A DNA stretch of 54,878 bases from PALSA-607 sp036501485 (GCA_036501485.1 DASYAG010000091.1:1-54878), one strand, 5' to 3'. Positions 42,239-52,631 are shown, counted from the first letter of the stretch. The notes: generated from the sequence alone by a model not told the origin. Numbers and translations: made by a program.

Positions 42239-42880
42239 GTGGCGCTGTACTCCCCGGCCTCCGGTTCGGTTGACGATCCGCAAGGGCGGATGCCGTCCTC
42301 TGGCGTGTCCCCCGACGACGACGTTTTCAACAAGCTGCTGAAGAACCGCATTGTCATTCTCGGCTCGGTCGTCGATGACGCGATCGCCAACAAGATCTGC
42401 GCGCAGCTGCTGTTGCTTGCTGCCGAAGATCCCGAGCGCGAGATCTACATGCACATCAACTCACCCGGCGGCTCCGTCGACGCCGGCATGGCGATCTACG
42501 ACACCATGCAGTACGTCCCGTGCGACGTAGCGACTGTCGGCATGGGCCTGGCAGCCTCGATGGGCCAGTTCCTCCTGTGCGCCGGCGAGCGCGGCAAGCG
42601 CTACGCGCTTCCGCACGCGCGAATCATGATGCACCAGCCGTTGGGCGGCATCGGTGGTTCGGCTTCCCTCATCGCGATCCAGGCCGAGCAGATGCTCTAC
42701 ACCAAGAAGAAGCTTCAGGAACTGACCGCGCAACACACCGGCCAGACTGTCGACCAGATCGAGAAGGACTCCGACCGCGAGCGTTGGTTCTCGGCCGAAG
42801 AGGCGAAGGACTACGGCTTCGTCGACCACGTGGTGCGCAGCGCCCGCCAGGTTCCTACCGAGACCACCGCGGTCTCCTGA
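42239..42880 (+). CDS. clpP1: ATP-dependent Clp protease subunit ClpP1, with Glu at the catalytic Asp position
   Basis: 213-residue ClpP-type serine peptidase forming the ClpP1P2 barrel with the next gene product. Nucleophile Ser107 in GLAASMGQ and His132 in IMMHQPLGG are present. The third triad position, aligned through DSDRERWF with ERDRF of E. coli ClpP, is Glu181 instead of Asp (codon GAG at 42779-42781); the Ser-to-acid distance of 74 residues equals that in ClpP2 here. GTG at 42239 is chosen for the AGGTGA before it; GTG at 42230 is also possible. The first 40 residues, including SPDDDV, would include the processed propeptide. Confidence 0.95.
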   Translation: MALYSPASGSVDDPQGRMPSSGVSPDDDVFNKLLKNRIVILGSVVDDAIANKICAQLLLLAAEDPEREIYMHINSPGGSVDAGMAIYDTMQYVPCDVATVGMGLAASMGQFLLCAGERGKRYALPHARIMMHQPLGGIGGSASLIAIQAEQMLYTKKKLQELTAQHTGQTVDQIEKDSDRERWFSAEEAKDYGFVDHVVRSARQVPTETTAVS

Positions 42881-42897
42881 ACAGCGAGGACGTTTCC

Positions 42898-43587
42898 GTG
42901 AATTCGTACGTGCCACCTGACCTCTTCGACGTCACCGTCGATCGCGCGCGCAGCCTTGCCGGGGCGATGCGCCCGGAGAGCCGTTACATCATTCCCGAGT
43001 TCCGCGAGCGGACCAGTACGGGCGACCGAATCCACAACCCGTATACCAAGCTGTTCGAAGAGCGGATCATCTTCCTCGGCGTCCAGGTCGATGACGTTTC
43101 CGCCAACGACGTCATGGCGCAGCTGCTGACGCTTGAGTCGATGGACCCTGACCGCGACATCCAGCTCTACATCAACTCACCCGGTGGCTCGTTCACCGCA
43201 CTCACCGCGATCTACGACACGATGCAGTTCATCCGGCCTGAGGTGCAGACGATCTGCATGGGCCAGGCCGCCTCGGCTGCCGCGGTGATTTTGGCAGCCG
43301 GCGCCAAGGGCAAGCGGATCGCGCTGCCGAACTCGCGAATCCTGATCCACCAGCCGTCCAGCGAGGCCGGCGGCCAGGCCAGCGACATCGAAATCGCCGC
43401 CCGCGAGATTCTGCGGATGCGCTCCCTGCTGGAGTTCATGCTGGCCAAGCACACGGGTCGCACCGAGGCCCAGGTTCGGATCGACATCGAGCGCGACAAG
43501 ATCCTCACCGCCGAGGAAGCCGTCGAGTACGGCTTGATCGACGAGGTCATCGTCAGCCGCAAGCTCACCCTCGCGGCCGCTAAATAA
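42898..43587 (+). CDS. clpP2: ATP-dependent Clp protease subunit ClpP2
   Basis: 229-residue ClpP peptidase with complete triad Ser126 (GQAASAAAV), His151 (ILIHQPSS) and Asp200 (ERDKIL). The extended N-terminus (residues 1-45, with RPESRYIIPEFRERTS) is typical of actinobacterial ClpP2 and is trimmed on maturation. GTG at 42898 has GAGGA nine bases upstream and lies 17 bases after clpP1, so they form one operon. Confidence 0.96.
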   Translation: MNSYVPPDLFDVTVDRARSLAGAMRPESRYIIPEFRERTSTGDRIHNPYTKLFEERIIFLGVQVDDVSANDVMAQLLTLESMDPDRDIQLYINSPGGSFTALTAIYDTMQFIRPEVQTICMGQAASAAAVILAAGAKGKRIALPNSRILIHQPSSEAGGQASDIEIAAREILRMRSLLEFMLAKHTGRTEAQVRIDIERDKILTAEEAVEYGLIDEVIVSRKLTLAAAK

Positions 43588-43785
43588 CGGTGCCAAGCCA
43601 CTCGACGTCCCGGTAGCCAGCCGGACACGCCGTAACAGACCCGCAGCTGGCCCCAAGGCGGTACCTTCGGAAGTACGGCTGTACCACCGAGTAAGAGCAG
43701 CTAGCCCGATTGGTTCCAGGCAATATTCAGCAGGTCCGGTACGGCAGTCCCATAGCGCAGGTCCGACGGTCAGGAGACGCATCCG

Positions 43786-45065
<1,280 letters not shown>

Positions 45066-45075
<10 letters not shown>

Positions 45076-45136
45076 TGCTCGCGCGCTGCGCGACGTGACC
45101 GCTTGATGCTCGCGCGCTGCGCGACGTGACTGCTTA
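45066..45136. repeat. 31-bp tandem repeat with hairpins between clpX and tnaA
   Basis: Units start at 45066, 45097 and 45128 (third partial). Each opens with the last codons and stop of clpX (GACCGCTTGA) and contains the hairpin TCGCGC-gct-GCGCGA (45079-45093 and 45110-45124). The partial third unit contains the stop of the convergent tryptophanase gene. The hairpins could end transcription from both sides. Confidence 0.9.
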
Positions 45137-46507
45137 GATCGGTTCGAAGGTTGCGGTGAAATGCCGCAGCGTTGGCGGTTCCTCGACGATTCGCATCCCG
45201 CGCAGGTCGGCCGACCGGTTCGCGACGGCTTCGCACACCTCGATCGTGTAGTCGATGTGGCTCTGCGTATAGGTACGCCGCGGAATCGCCAGCCTTACTA
45301 GGTCAAGGGCCGCCGGCACCTCGGTGCCGTCGGGTTGCCGCCCGAACATCACGGTGCCGATCTCGCAGCCGCGTACGCCGCCGCTCTCGTATAGCGCCAC
45401 GGCAAGAGATTGGCCCGGGTAGTGCAGCGGAGGAATGTGCGGCAGCATCGACCGCGCGTCGATGTACACCGCGTGGCCGCCGATCGGGCGCACCACCGGG
45501 ATCCCTGCTGCGTGCAACGCCTCGCCAAGATATGCCGTCGACCGGATCCGGTAGCGCAGGTAGTCGTGGTCGACGGCTTCGCGTAACCCCTGTGCCAATG
45601 CCTCGAGGTCGCGGCCGGCCAACCCGCCGTAGGTCGGGAAGCCCTCGGTGAGGATCAGCAGCGTGCGGCACTTCGCCGCAAGACCGTCATCGTTCATGGC
45701 GAGCCAGCCGCCGATGTTGCCGAGGGGGTCCTTCTTCGCGCTCATCGTCATACCGTCGGCGAGCCCGGCCATCGCGCGCACGATGTTCGGCACGGTCGCG
45801 TCGGCGAACTCCGGCTCTCTCGTCTTGATGAACCATGCGTTCTCTGCGAATCGGCACGCATCGAGAAACAGCGGCAGGCCGTACCTGTCGCAAATTTCGC
45901 GGACACCGCGCAGGTTCGCCATCGACACCGGTTGGCCGCCGCCGGAGTTATTCGTGATGGTCACCATCACCAGCGGAATCTCGCCCGGCTCGGCTGCCGA
46001 GAGCAGCGCGTCGAGGGCTTCGAGATCCATGTTGCCCTTGAACGGGTGGTCGGCCTGCGGGTCGCGGCCTTCGGCGATGACCAGGTCGACGGCTCGCGCG
46101 CCGGAGTACTCGATGTTCGCTCGCGTCGTGTCGAAGTGGGTGTTATTCGGCACCGTCTTGCGCGCGCCGCCGACCGCGGTGAACAGGATCCTTTCTGCCG
46201 CGCGGCCTTGGTGCGTCGGGATTATGTGCTCGAACGGGAAGAGATCGCGGACGCTGTCGCGGAATGCGAACCACGACGGTGAGCCGGCGTAGCTCTCATC
46301 GCCGCGCTGGATACCAGCCCATTGGTCGCGCGACATCGCGCCGGTGCCTGAGTCGGTCAACAGGTCGATGAGAACGTCTGCGGCTCGCAGATTGAACAGG
46401 TTGTAGCCGGCCGCGCTGATCGCCGTCCGCCGTTCATCTTCAGTCGTGAGATGCAGCGGCTCAACGCTGTGGATGCGAAACGGCTCGATGATCGTCTTGA
46501 AGGTCAT
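45134..46507 (-). CDS. tnaA: Tryptophanase (tryptophan indole-lyase)
   Basis: 457-residue PLP-dependent beta-eliminating lyase that turns tryptophan into indole, pyruvate and ammonia. PLP Lys in MTMSAKKDPLG (most likely Lys259). The residues that tell tryptophanase from tyrosine phenol-lyase are of the tryptophanase kind: Asp in HFDTTRAN, Ile in GVRGCEIGTV where the phenol-lyase has Arg, and His in LRHFTATFEPI where the phenol-lyase has Phe. ATG start. Only 55 bases separate it from the upstream gene, too short for a TnaC leader peptide. No tryptophan permease adjacent. Confidence 0.9.
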   Translation of the reverse strand: MTFKTIIEPFRIHSVEPLHLTTEDERRTAISAAGYNLFNLRAADVLIDLLTDSGTGAMSRDQWAGIQRGDESYAGSPSWFAFRDSVRDLFPFEHIIPTHQGRAAERILFTAVGGARKTVPNNTHFDTTRANIEYSGARAVDLVIAEGRDPQADHPFKGNMDLEALDALLSAAEPGEIPLVMVTITNNSGGGQPVSMANLRGVREICDRYGLPLFLDACRFAENAWFIKTREPEFADATVPNIVRAMAGLADGMTMSAKKDPLGNIGGWLAMNDDGLAAKCRTLLILTEGFPTYGGLAGRDLEALAQGLREAVDHDYLRYRIRSTAYLGEALHAAGIPVVRPIGGHAVYIDARSMLPHIPPLHYPGQSLAVALYESGGVRGCEIGTVMFGRQPDGTEVPAALDLVRLAIPRRTYTQSHIDYTIEVCEAVANRSADLRGMRIVEEPPTLRHFTATFEPI

Positions 46508-46562
46508 GCCTGAGCGTAGGCCGTGCAGGGGGTTAGGCGAGGCGGTCGGGCGAGGTGGTCGG

Positions 46563-47918
46563 CTAGCCCTTGGTCTCGATCTGGCCGATGATTTCGCGAG
46601 TCATCGTCGCGAGCTGGGTCGTGGTCGCATTGGATGCCAGCACCAAGACGGCGGCCGCGTTGTCGAGCGAAACGCACTCGGTCAGAGACTGACCGCCGTC
46701 GGTCGATACCCCGCACTTCAGCGTTCCGCCGAACGGCCCGCTACCCAACTTGGCGAGCACCGGGTCGTCAGCTGCCGTTCCCTGGCTGAAGAACGCTTTC
46801 ACATCCGCGGACGTTGGTTGCCGTGCGAGCTTGCCCGCGACAACCATGAACGTCGGAGCGCCGTCGAGGCCGTAGTAAGCCGCTTGCGTCTGGGAGCCAC
46901 CTGGGATGATCTTCTGCATCTCGCTGACGCCTTCGGCGGTTACGGAGTCCAGACTCGGGTCACCGGTAATTCGCTGCGCGTCGATCAAGGTTGCGGGCAG
47001 GACGACGTCGCGGTTGGCGGGCTTGCGCTGAGACAAGAACACCGGAATCGCGACCGCGATCAGAATCATCACGCCCACCACGATCCCCACGCCTATGAGG
47101 ATCTTGGCTCCAGTGCTGCGCCCTGAACTGCTAATCCCTGCGCCGGGCAACGCGTGCTGGGGCACCCACGACCCGGTCGGTGGCGGCGGTGCAAACGTGG
47201 TGAGGTTCGGGTTGCCGAACCGGTCGAGGGTGGCCTGCGGGGCATGCGCGGGCTCGGCGTGGGCGTAGTGCGATTGGTCGGCATACTGCGGCTGCGGCGG
47301 GTAACCCGGCGACATCGGATAGGCAGTCGGCGGCGGGTAGTCGGCAGCTGGCGCTGCGGGAGTGGTGGGTGCCGGCGACTCGACCGGCGCATACCAACCT
47401 GCGACCGCGGGCTCCTCGTGCACCGGCGGCGGTGACAAGTGGGCAAACGCATCGACGGTCGGAGCGAACTGCGGCGGCGCAGGGGTGAACTGCGGCGGCG
47501 GAGGCGGAGCGAACTGCGCTGGCGGAGGCGCGTTGAACTGAGCCGGCGGCGGGCTGAATGGCGCTGGTGTTGGCGCACTGAAGGTCTCGGCAGCGGACGG
47601 CGTGAACTCAGAAGGCGCAGTTGTCTCGAAAGTTGCGGAGGCCTCGACTGGCTCGGGAGCGTCGACCGGCTCGGGGGCGTCGACTGGCTCGGCGGGCTCG
47701 AAGGGTGGGGCGATTTCGGCGGCTGGCGCGTCTTTGTGTGCGCGCAGCGTGAACCTGGGTGCTCGCGGGTCTTTCGGGTGCGCCGGTTCTTTTGGTTGCT
47801 TGGGCGCCTTGTCCTTGGGGACGTGCTCCTTGCGAACGCGCGCAGGAGCGGTTCCGGGCAAGATCGTCAAAGCGAACGACGACTGAGGGACTTCTTGCGT
47901 CGTCTGGTTGCCCCGCAT
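46563..47918 (-). CDS. Proline-rich single-pass membrane protein, unknown function
   Basis: 451 residues. ATG at 47918 is chosen for GAGGAG six bases upstream; the frame is open further but overlaps the valS start region. Residues 1-60 are basic (Lys/Pro), about 60-270 are Pro/Ala-rich with repeats such as DAPEPV and APPPAQF, a conserved-looking patch LDRFGNPNLTTFAPPPP precedes one membrane helix (about 282-304, ILIGVGIVVGVMILIAVAIP), and the C-terminal 140 residues outside form a compact domain with two Cys (LKCGVST, LTECVSL). Family not recognised. Same strand as tnaA, 55 bases upstream, so possibly co-transcribed; divergent from valS. Confidence 0.75.
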   Translation of the reverse strand: MRGNQTTQEVPQSSFALTILPGTAPARVRKEHVPKDKAPKQPKEPAHPKDPRAPRFTLRAHKDAPAAEIAPPFEPAEPVDAPEPVDAPEPVEASATFETTAPSEFTPSAAETFSAPTPAPFSPPPAQFNAPPPAQFAPPPPPQFTPAPPQFAPTVDAFAHLSPPPVHEEPAVAGWYAPVESPAPTTPAAPAADYPPPTAYPMSPGYPPQPQYADQSHYAHAEPAHAPQATLDRFGNPNLTTFAPPPPTGSWVPQHALPGAGISSSGRSTGAKILIGVGIVVGVMILIAVAIPVFLSQRKPANRDVVLPATLIDAQRITGDPSLDSVTAEGVSEMQKIIPGGSQTQAAYYGLDGAPTFMVVAGKLARQPTSADVKAFFSQGTAADDPVLAKLGSGPFGGTLKCGVSTDGGQSLTECVSLDNAAAVLVLASNATTTQLATMTREIIGQIETKG

Positions 47919-48029
47919 CGCCATCTCCTCTAGTGAGCCCGGTCGTGGGACACCATCAGTAGCTTCGGCCGGTCGGGTTGAGCGCTTAAGGGGCTTTGAA
48001 CCGGTTCGTGGTCGCCTTTTCAGAATCCC

Positions 48030-48035
48030 TAGACT
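48030..48035 (+). promoter_or_regulatory. Candidate -10 element of valS, implying a leaderless start
   Basis: TAGACT ends seven bases before the valS GTG, so transcription would begin at or next to the start codon. There is no ribosome binding site before this GTG. A weak TTCGTG lies at 48005-48010. Confidence 0.4.
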
Positions 48036-48042
48036 GCGCGGT

Positions 48043-50745
48043 GTGACCGCGACCGATCCTGCCGACGCCGACAACCCGCCGTCCGGCCTGCCGTCGGTCT
48101 ATTCGCCTGCCTCCGTCGAGACCAAGCTCTACGAGCGCTGGGTCGACCGGGGGTACTTCACCGCCGACGCGACGAGCGACAAGCCGCCCTTCACGATCGT
48201 GCTGCCACCCCCGAACGTCACCGGGCAGCTCCACATGGGCCACGCCCCGCAGCACACGCTGATGGATGCCGTGACCCGGCGCCGCCGGATGCAGGGCTAC
48301 GAGACCCTCTGGCTGCCCGGCATGGATCACGCCGGGATCGCCACCCAGAACGTGGTCGAACGTGAGCTTGGCAAGGAGGGCATCTCGCGCGACGACCTCG
48401 GTCGGGAGGGATTCGTCGAGCGGGTTTGGCAGTGGAAGGCGGAGTACGGCGGCCGGATCCTGGGTCAGATGCGCCGCCTCGGCGATGGCGTCGACTGGTC
48501 GCGAGAGCGCTTCACGATGGACGCCGGGTCGTCGCGCGCTGTCGGCACCATGTTCAAGCGCTTGTACGACGACGGCCTGATCTACCGAGCCGAGCGGATC
48601 ATCAACTGGTGTCCGCGCGACCGGACCGCGCTATCGGACATCGAGGTCGACCACTCCGACGACGAGGGCGAGCTGATCTCGATCTCCTATGGGCCGATCA
48701 CGGTTGCGACGACCCGCGTCGAGACGATGCTCGGCGACACGGCCGTGGCGGTGCATCCCGACGATCCCCGCTACGCGCACCTGGTCGGTACCGAGATCGA
48801 GTTGCCGCTGACCGGTAGGCGCATCCCGATCATCGCTGACGAACACGTTGACCCTGCGTTCGGGACGGGCGCCGTGAAGGTGACACCGGCGCACGATCCG
48901 AACGACTTCGAGATCGGCCAACGGCACGGCTTGCCGGCGATCACCGTGCTCGACGAGCGCGGTGTGATTACCACGCACGGACCGTTTAAGGGTCTTGACC
49001 GATTCGAGGCGCGGCCTGCGATCACCGCGGCGTTGCGCGAGCTCGGCCTGGTCGTCGCGGAGAAGCGGCCCTACATTCACTCCGTCGGCCATTGCTCCCG
49101 GTGCGACACGGTGATCGAGCCGCGGTTGTCGCTGCAGTGGTTCGTGAAGGTCGAGTCATTGGCGAAGGCTGCCGGCGATGCCGTGCGCGATGGTCGGGTG
49201 ACCATCCATCCGCCCGAGATGGCGCGCAACTATTTCGAGTGGGTCGACAACATGCACGACTGGTGCATCTCGCGACAGCTCTGGTGGGGACACCGGATTC
49301 CGGTCTGGTACGGGCCGGAGGGCGAGGTGGTGGCGGTCGGTCCGGACGACGAGCCGCCGAGCGGCGACGGTTGGCGACAGGACGACGACGTTCTCGACAC
49401 CTGGTTTTCTTCGGCTCTGTGGCCTTTTTCGACACTGGGATGGCCTGCCGAGACGGCCGACCTGGAGAAGTTTTATCCAACGTCGGTGCTGCTCACTGGC
49501 TACGACATCATCTTCTTCTGGGTTGCCCGCATGATGATGTTCGGCCTTTATGCCATGGCCGACCGAGGGCCCGAAGGCTCGATGCCGTTCCGCACGGTCG
49601 CGCTCACCGGTCTCGTGCGCGATGACCGCGGTCGCAAGATGAGTAAGTCGGCGGGCAACGGCATCGACCCGCTCGAGTGGATCGACACGTACGGCGCCGA
49701 CGCTGCACGTTTCACTCTTGCTCGTAGCGCGTCACCTGGGTCCGACATCCCGGTCAGCGAAGAGTTGGCGCAGGGCGGTCGCAATCTCATTACCAAGCTC
49801 TGGAACGCAACTCGGTTCGCGATTCTGAATGGCGCCACCGTTGAGGGGCCGCTGCCCGATCTCCAGACGTTGCCCGCGACCGAACGCTGGATCCTGTCGA
49901 GGTTGACCCGCACCGCGGCCGACATCGACGGGTATTTCGAAGACTTCCAGTTCGCCAAGGCATGCGACGCGCTCTTCCACTTCACCTGGGACGAGCTGTG
50001 CGACTGGTACCTGGAGCTGGCGAAGTTGCCACTCGAAAGGGGTGGCGTCGAGGCGACGGCCACCCGCCGGGTGCTGGGCCACGTCCTCGACGTGCTGCTG
50101 CGACTCTGGCACCCGGTGATCCCGTTCGTGACAGAAGAGTTGTGGACCACGTTGACCGGCGGCGAGACCGTCGTCCTCGCTCCGTGGCCGACCGGCCTCG
50201 TCACCGGCGGTGCCGCCGCCCTGGTCGATGTTGCGACGGTCGATGGGCCGGCCGAGTCACTCATCACGCAACTGCAGGCTGTCGTCACTGAGGTTCGGCG
50301 GTTTCGCGCCGAGCAGGGCCTTCGGCCGGCGCAGCGCGTTCCGGCACGCATTGACGGGCTTGCCAATGGTGCACTCGGCCCGTTCGAAGATCAGATCCGG
50401 TCTCTTGCGCGGCTGCAGATACCGACCGACGACTTCCAAGAAACGGCTGCCGTGGTGGTTGGCCACAGCGGTCGCGCGGTGCGGGTCGCGCTCGACCTAT
50501 CGGGCACGATCGATATCGGCAAGGAACGGGCTCGCCTCACCAAGGCGTTCGGCGTCGCGGTGAACGAAGTCGCGCTCGCAGAGGCGAAGTTGGCCGACGA
50601 AGCATTCATCGCGAAAGCGCCGGCGCAGGTGGTCGACAAGATCCGCGTGCGACTGGGCGACGCGGTGGCCGAGGTCGAACGGTTGCGCGGACAACTCGAT
50701 GCGCTGCCTCCTGAAACGCTGCCTCCTGATCAGTCGCAGCAATGA
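48043..50745 (+). CDS. valS: Valyl-tRNA synthetase
   Basis: 900-residue class I synthetase. HIGH-type motif HMGH at residues 64-67, KMSKS at 532-536, editing domain between about 190 and 335 (VATTRVETMLGDTAVAVHP), anticodon-binding domain after about 620 and a C-terminal coiled coil of about 70 residues (GTIDIGKERARLTKAF). GTG at 48043 fits the family length. No T-box leader: the specifier-antiterminator motifs are absent from the 124-base upstream spacer. Overlaps folC by 4 bases (ATGA). Confidence 0.97.
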   Translation: MTATDPADADNPPSGLPSVYSPASVETKLYERWVDRGYFTADATSDKPPFTIVLPPPNVTGQLHMGHAPQHTLMDAVTRRRRMQGYETLWLPGMDHAGIATQNVVERELGKEGISRDDLGREGFVERVWQWKAEYGGRILGQMRRLGDGVDWSRERFTMDAGSSRAVGTMFKRLYDDGLIYRAERIINWCPRDRTALSDIEVDHSDDEGELISISYGPITVATTRVETMLGDTAVAVHPDDPRYAHLVGTEIELPLTGRRIPIIADEHVDPAFGTGAVKVTPAHDPNDFEIGQRHGLPAITVLDERGVITTHGPFKGLDRFEARPAITAALRELGLVVAEKRPYIHSVGHCSRCDTVIEPRLSLQWFVKVESLAKAAGDAVRDGRVTIHPPEMARNYFEWVDNMHDWCISRQLWWGHRIPVWYGPEGEVVAVGPDDEPPSGDGWRQDDDVLDTWFSSALWPFSTLGWPAETADLEKFYPTSVLLTGYDIIFFWVARMMMFGLYAMADRGPEGSMPFRTVALTGLVRDDRGRKMSKSAGNGIDPLEWIDTYGADAARFTLARSASPGSDIPVSEELAQGGRNLITKLWNATRFAILNGATVEGPLPDLQTLPATERWILSRLTRTAADIDGYFEDFQFAKACDALFHFTWDELCDWYLELAKLPLERGGVEATATRRVLGHVLDVLLRLWHPVIPFVTEELWTTLTGGETVVLAPWPTGLVTGGAAALVDVATVDGPAESLITQLQAVVTEVRRFRAEQGLRPAQRVPARIDGLANGALGPFEDQIRSLARLQIPTDDFQETAAVVVGHSGRAVRVALDLSGTIDIGKERARLTKAFGVAVNEVALAEAKLADEAFIAKAPAQVVDKIRVRLGDAVAEVERLRGQLDALPPETLPPDQSQQ

Positions 50746-52091
50746 TTGCTCCGATGAGTGAGCAGGCGCTCGAGCTCGAGCGCGTTGAGAACGAGTTGCT
50801 CGCGCGCTGGCCCGAGTCGCGCATCGAGTGGAAGCCCGGTCGCATGACCGCGCTCATGGACCTGATGGGTGATCCGCAGCTGGCCTACCCGTCGGTGCAC
50901 ATCGCCGGCACCAACGGCAAGACATCGACGTCGCGCATGATCGATGCGCTGTTGCGTTCGCTTGACCTGCGCACCGGCCGCTTCACCAGCCCGCACCTCG
51001 AGTCGATCACCGAACGCATCGCGATCGACGGCGAGCCGATCAGTCCGGCGCTCTTCGTCCAGACCTACGACGAGCTCGCGCACTTTCTCGAGTTGGCCGA
51101 CAGCAAAGGCGACATTCGGCTGTCGTTCTTCGAGGCTGTCACCGCGATGGCGTTCGCGGCATTCGCGGATGCTCCCGTCGACGTCGCTGTCGTCGAGGTC
51201 GGGTTGGGCGGCCGGCTCGACGCAACGAACATCGTGAACGCGCCGGTGGCAGTCATCACTCCTGTTGACCTTGACCACATGGCCTACCTGGGCGACACGA
51301 TCGCTGCCATAGCTGCCGAAAAAGCCGGCATCATCAAGCCCGAGCAGCAGGTGATCGTCGCCGCGCAACATCCCGACGCGATCGACGTCATCATGGCGAC
51401 GGCGGAGTCCGTTGGCGCAGAAGCGCTTCGCGAGGGATATCAGTTCGGCGTGATCAGACGCGAGAACGCGGTCGGTGGTCAGGTACTCGCGTTGCGCGGG
51501 TTGCACGGCGTCTACGACGAGGTGTTCCTGCCGCTGTACGGCGGCTACCAAGCGTCGAACGCGTCGTGTGCGCTCGCGGCCGTTGAGGCTTTTGCGGGAG
51601 TCGTCGAACCGCTCGACGCAGATCTCGTGCGTGCCGCGTTCTCAACCGTGCAGTCGCCCGGCCGTCTCGAGGTCGTACGCACTTCGCCGACGATCCTGGT
51701 CGATGCAACCCACAACCCGGCAGGCGCCCGCGCAACCGTGGCCGCGATCGCGGAGTCGTTCGCTTTTCGCCGCCTGGTGGGCGTCGTTGCCGTGCTCGGT
51801 GACAAGGACGCCGACGGCATGCTCGAGGTGCTCGAGGGGTTTCTCGCGCACGTTGTCATCACGCAGAACAGTTCAAGTCGTTCGATGCCGGCTGATGACT
51901 TGGCGGCAATAGCGGTCGACATCTTCGGCGCTGATCGGGTTGATGTCACAACTCACCTTGACGAAGCGATCAGCATCGCGGTCGAGCGAGCGGATGAGGA
52001 CGACGAGGACGAGTTCGGCGGCGGGGGAGTGTTGATCACCGGATCCGTGGTCACTGCGGGTGAGGCCCGCCGGCTCCTGAAGCTGCGATGA
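50742..52091 (+). CDS. folC: Folylpolyglutamate synthase / dihydrofolate synthase
   Basis: 449-residue Mur-ligase-family enzyme adding glutamate to dihydropteroate and folates. ATP loop VHIAGTNGKTSTSRMI at residues about 52-67, the FTSPHLESITERI motif, VEVGLGGRLDATN with Mg-binding Glu, and the AAEKAGIIKP motif. C-terminal glutamate-binding lobe with LVDATHNPAGA. ATG at 50742 overlaps the valS stop; ATG at 50754 is also in frame. A short acidic insert (DEDDEDEFGGGG) near the C-terminus is unusual but outside the active site. Confidence 0.96.
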   Translation: MIAPMSEQALELERVENELLARWPESRIEWKPGRMTALMDLMGDPQLAYPSVHIAGTNGKTSTSRMIDALLRSLDLRTGRFTSPHLESITERIAIDGEPISPALFVQTYDELAHFLELADSKGDIRLSFFEAVTAMAFAAFADAPVDVAVVEVGLGGRLDATNIVNAPVAVITPVDLDHMAYLGDTIAAIAAEKAGIIKPEQQVIVAAQHPDAIDVIMATAESVGAEALREGYQFGVIRRENAVGGQVLALRGLHGVYDEVFLPLYGGYQASNASCALAAVEAFAGVVEPLDADLVRAAFSTVQSPGRLEVVRTSPTILVDATHNPAGARATVAAIAESFAFRRLVGVVAVLGDKDADGMLEVLEGFLAHVVITQNSSSRSMPADDLAAIAVDIFGADRVDVTTHLDEAISIAVERADEDDEDEFGGGGVLITGSVVTAGEARRLLKLR

Positions 52092-52594
52092 GCGCGAAAG
52101 TGGGCGGCCCGACGGGTGGCCCGCCGCTCCCGCCGTCGGAGTACGACGGCGACGACGTCGCGCGGATGTATCGCGAGGCAGTGAAGGGCAAGCGACGGCT
52201 GACGTCGAGTGTGCTGGCGATGGAAGTGGTTGTGTTCTGGCTCGCCATCATCGTCGCGATAGTCCAAGAGCACGTTTCGGTCGCCGCCGCGCTTGCTGTG
52301 GGCGGTGCGCTCGCGGTCGGCTGCATCGTCATCGCCGGGATGATTCGCAGACCTTGGGCCTACGTCGCCGGTGGCGTGCTGCAGGCGCTCGCCATTGCGT
52401 GCGGAATCGTCGTCCCGGTCATGTTTGTGATCGGTGGCATCTTCGCTGTGCTTTGGGTCGTGTGCATCCGCTTGGGCGATGCAGCGCTGGGCCGCGCGAA
52501 GCAATTCGAGGCGTACGTAGGCAGACCTCCCACGCCCCCGCCGACATCCAGCAAAGACAAGCTGCCGACGTCCAGCCAATCTAAGGTGCCCTGA
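52088..52594 (+). CDS. DUF4233 membrane protein
   Basis: 168-residue integral membrane protein with three to four helices (residues about 42-135). The opening RRLTSSVLAMEVVVFWLAI matches DUF4233, a family encoded directly after folC in actinobacteria; molecular role unknown. ATG overlaps the folC stop by 4 bases. The C-terminal tail is Pro/Ser/Lys-rich, and its last codons are repeated downstream. The ndk gene that often follows in relatives is absent here. Confidence 0.88.
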   Translation: MSAKVGGPTGGPPLPPSEYDGDDVARMYREAVKGKRRLTSSVLAMEVVVFWLAIIVAIVQEHVSVAAALAVGGALAVGCIVIAGMIRRPWAYVAGGVLQALAIACGIVVPVMFVIGGIFAVLWVVCIRLGDAALGRAKQFEAYVGRPPTPPPTSSKDKLPTSSQSKVP

Positions 52595-52631
52595 CAGAAA
52601 TCTAAGGTGCCCTGGCGAGATCTAAGGTGCC
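52579..52631. repeat. 20-21-bp tandem repeat starting in the DUF4233 stop region
   Basis: ATCTAAGGTGCC at 52579, 52600 and 52620. The first copy encodes the last residues (SKVP) of the DUF4233 protein and runs to its stop; the other two follow in the spacer before the ABC exporter. Confidence 0.9.

Noticed and set aside
46508..46562. TnaC-like leader peptide before tryptophanase
   Set aside because: The gap of 55 bases is too short for a 24-codon leader and no short frame with a Trp codon and final Pro was seen.
47919..48042. T-box riboswitch before valS
   Set aside because: No specifier loop, antiterminator or T-box consensus was found in the 124-base spacer.
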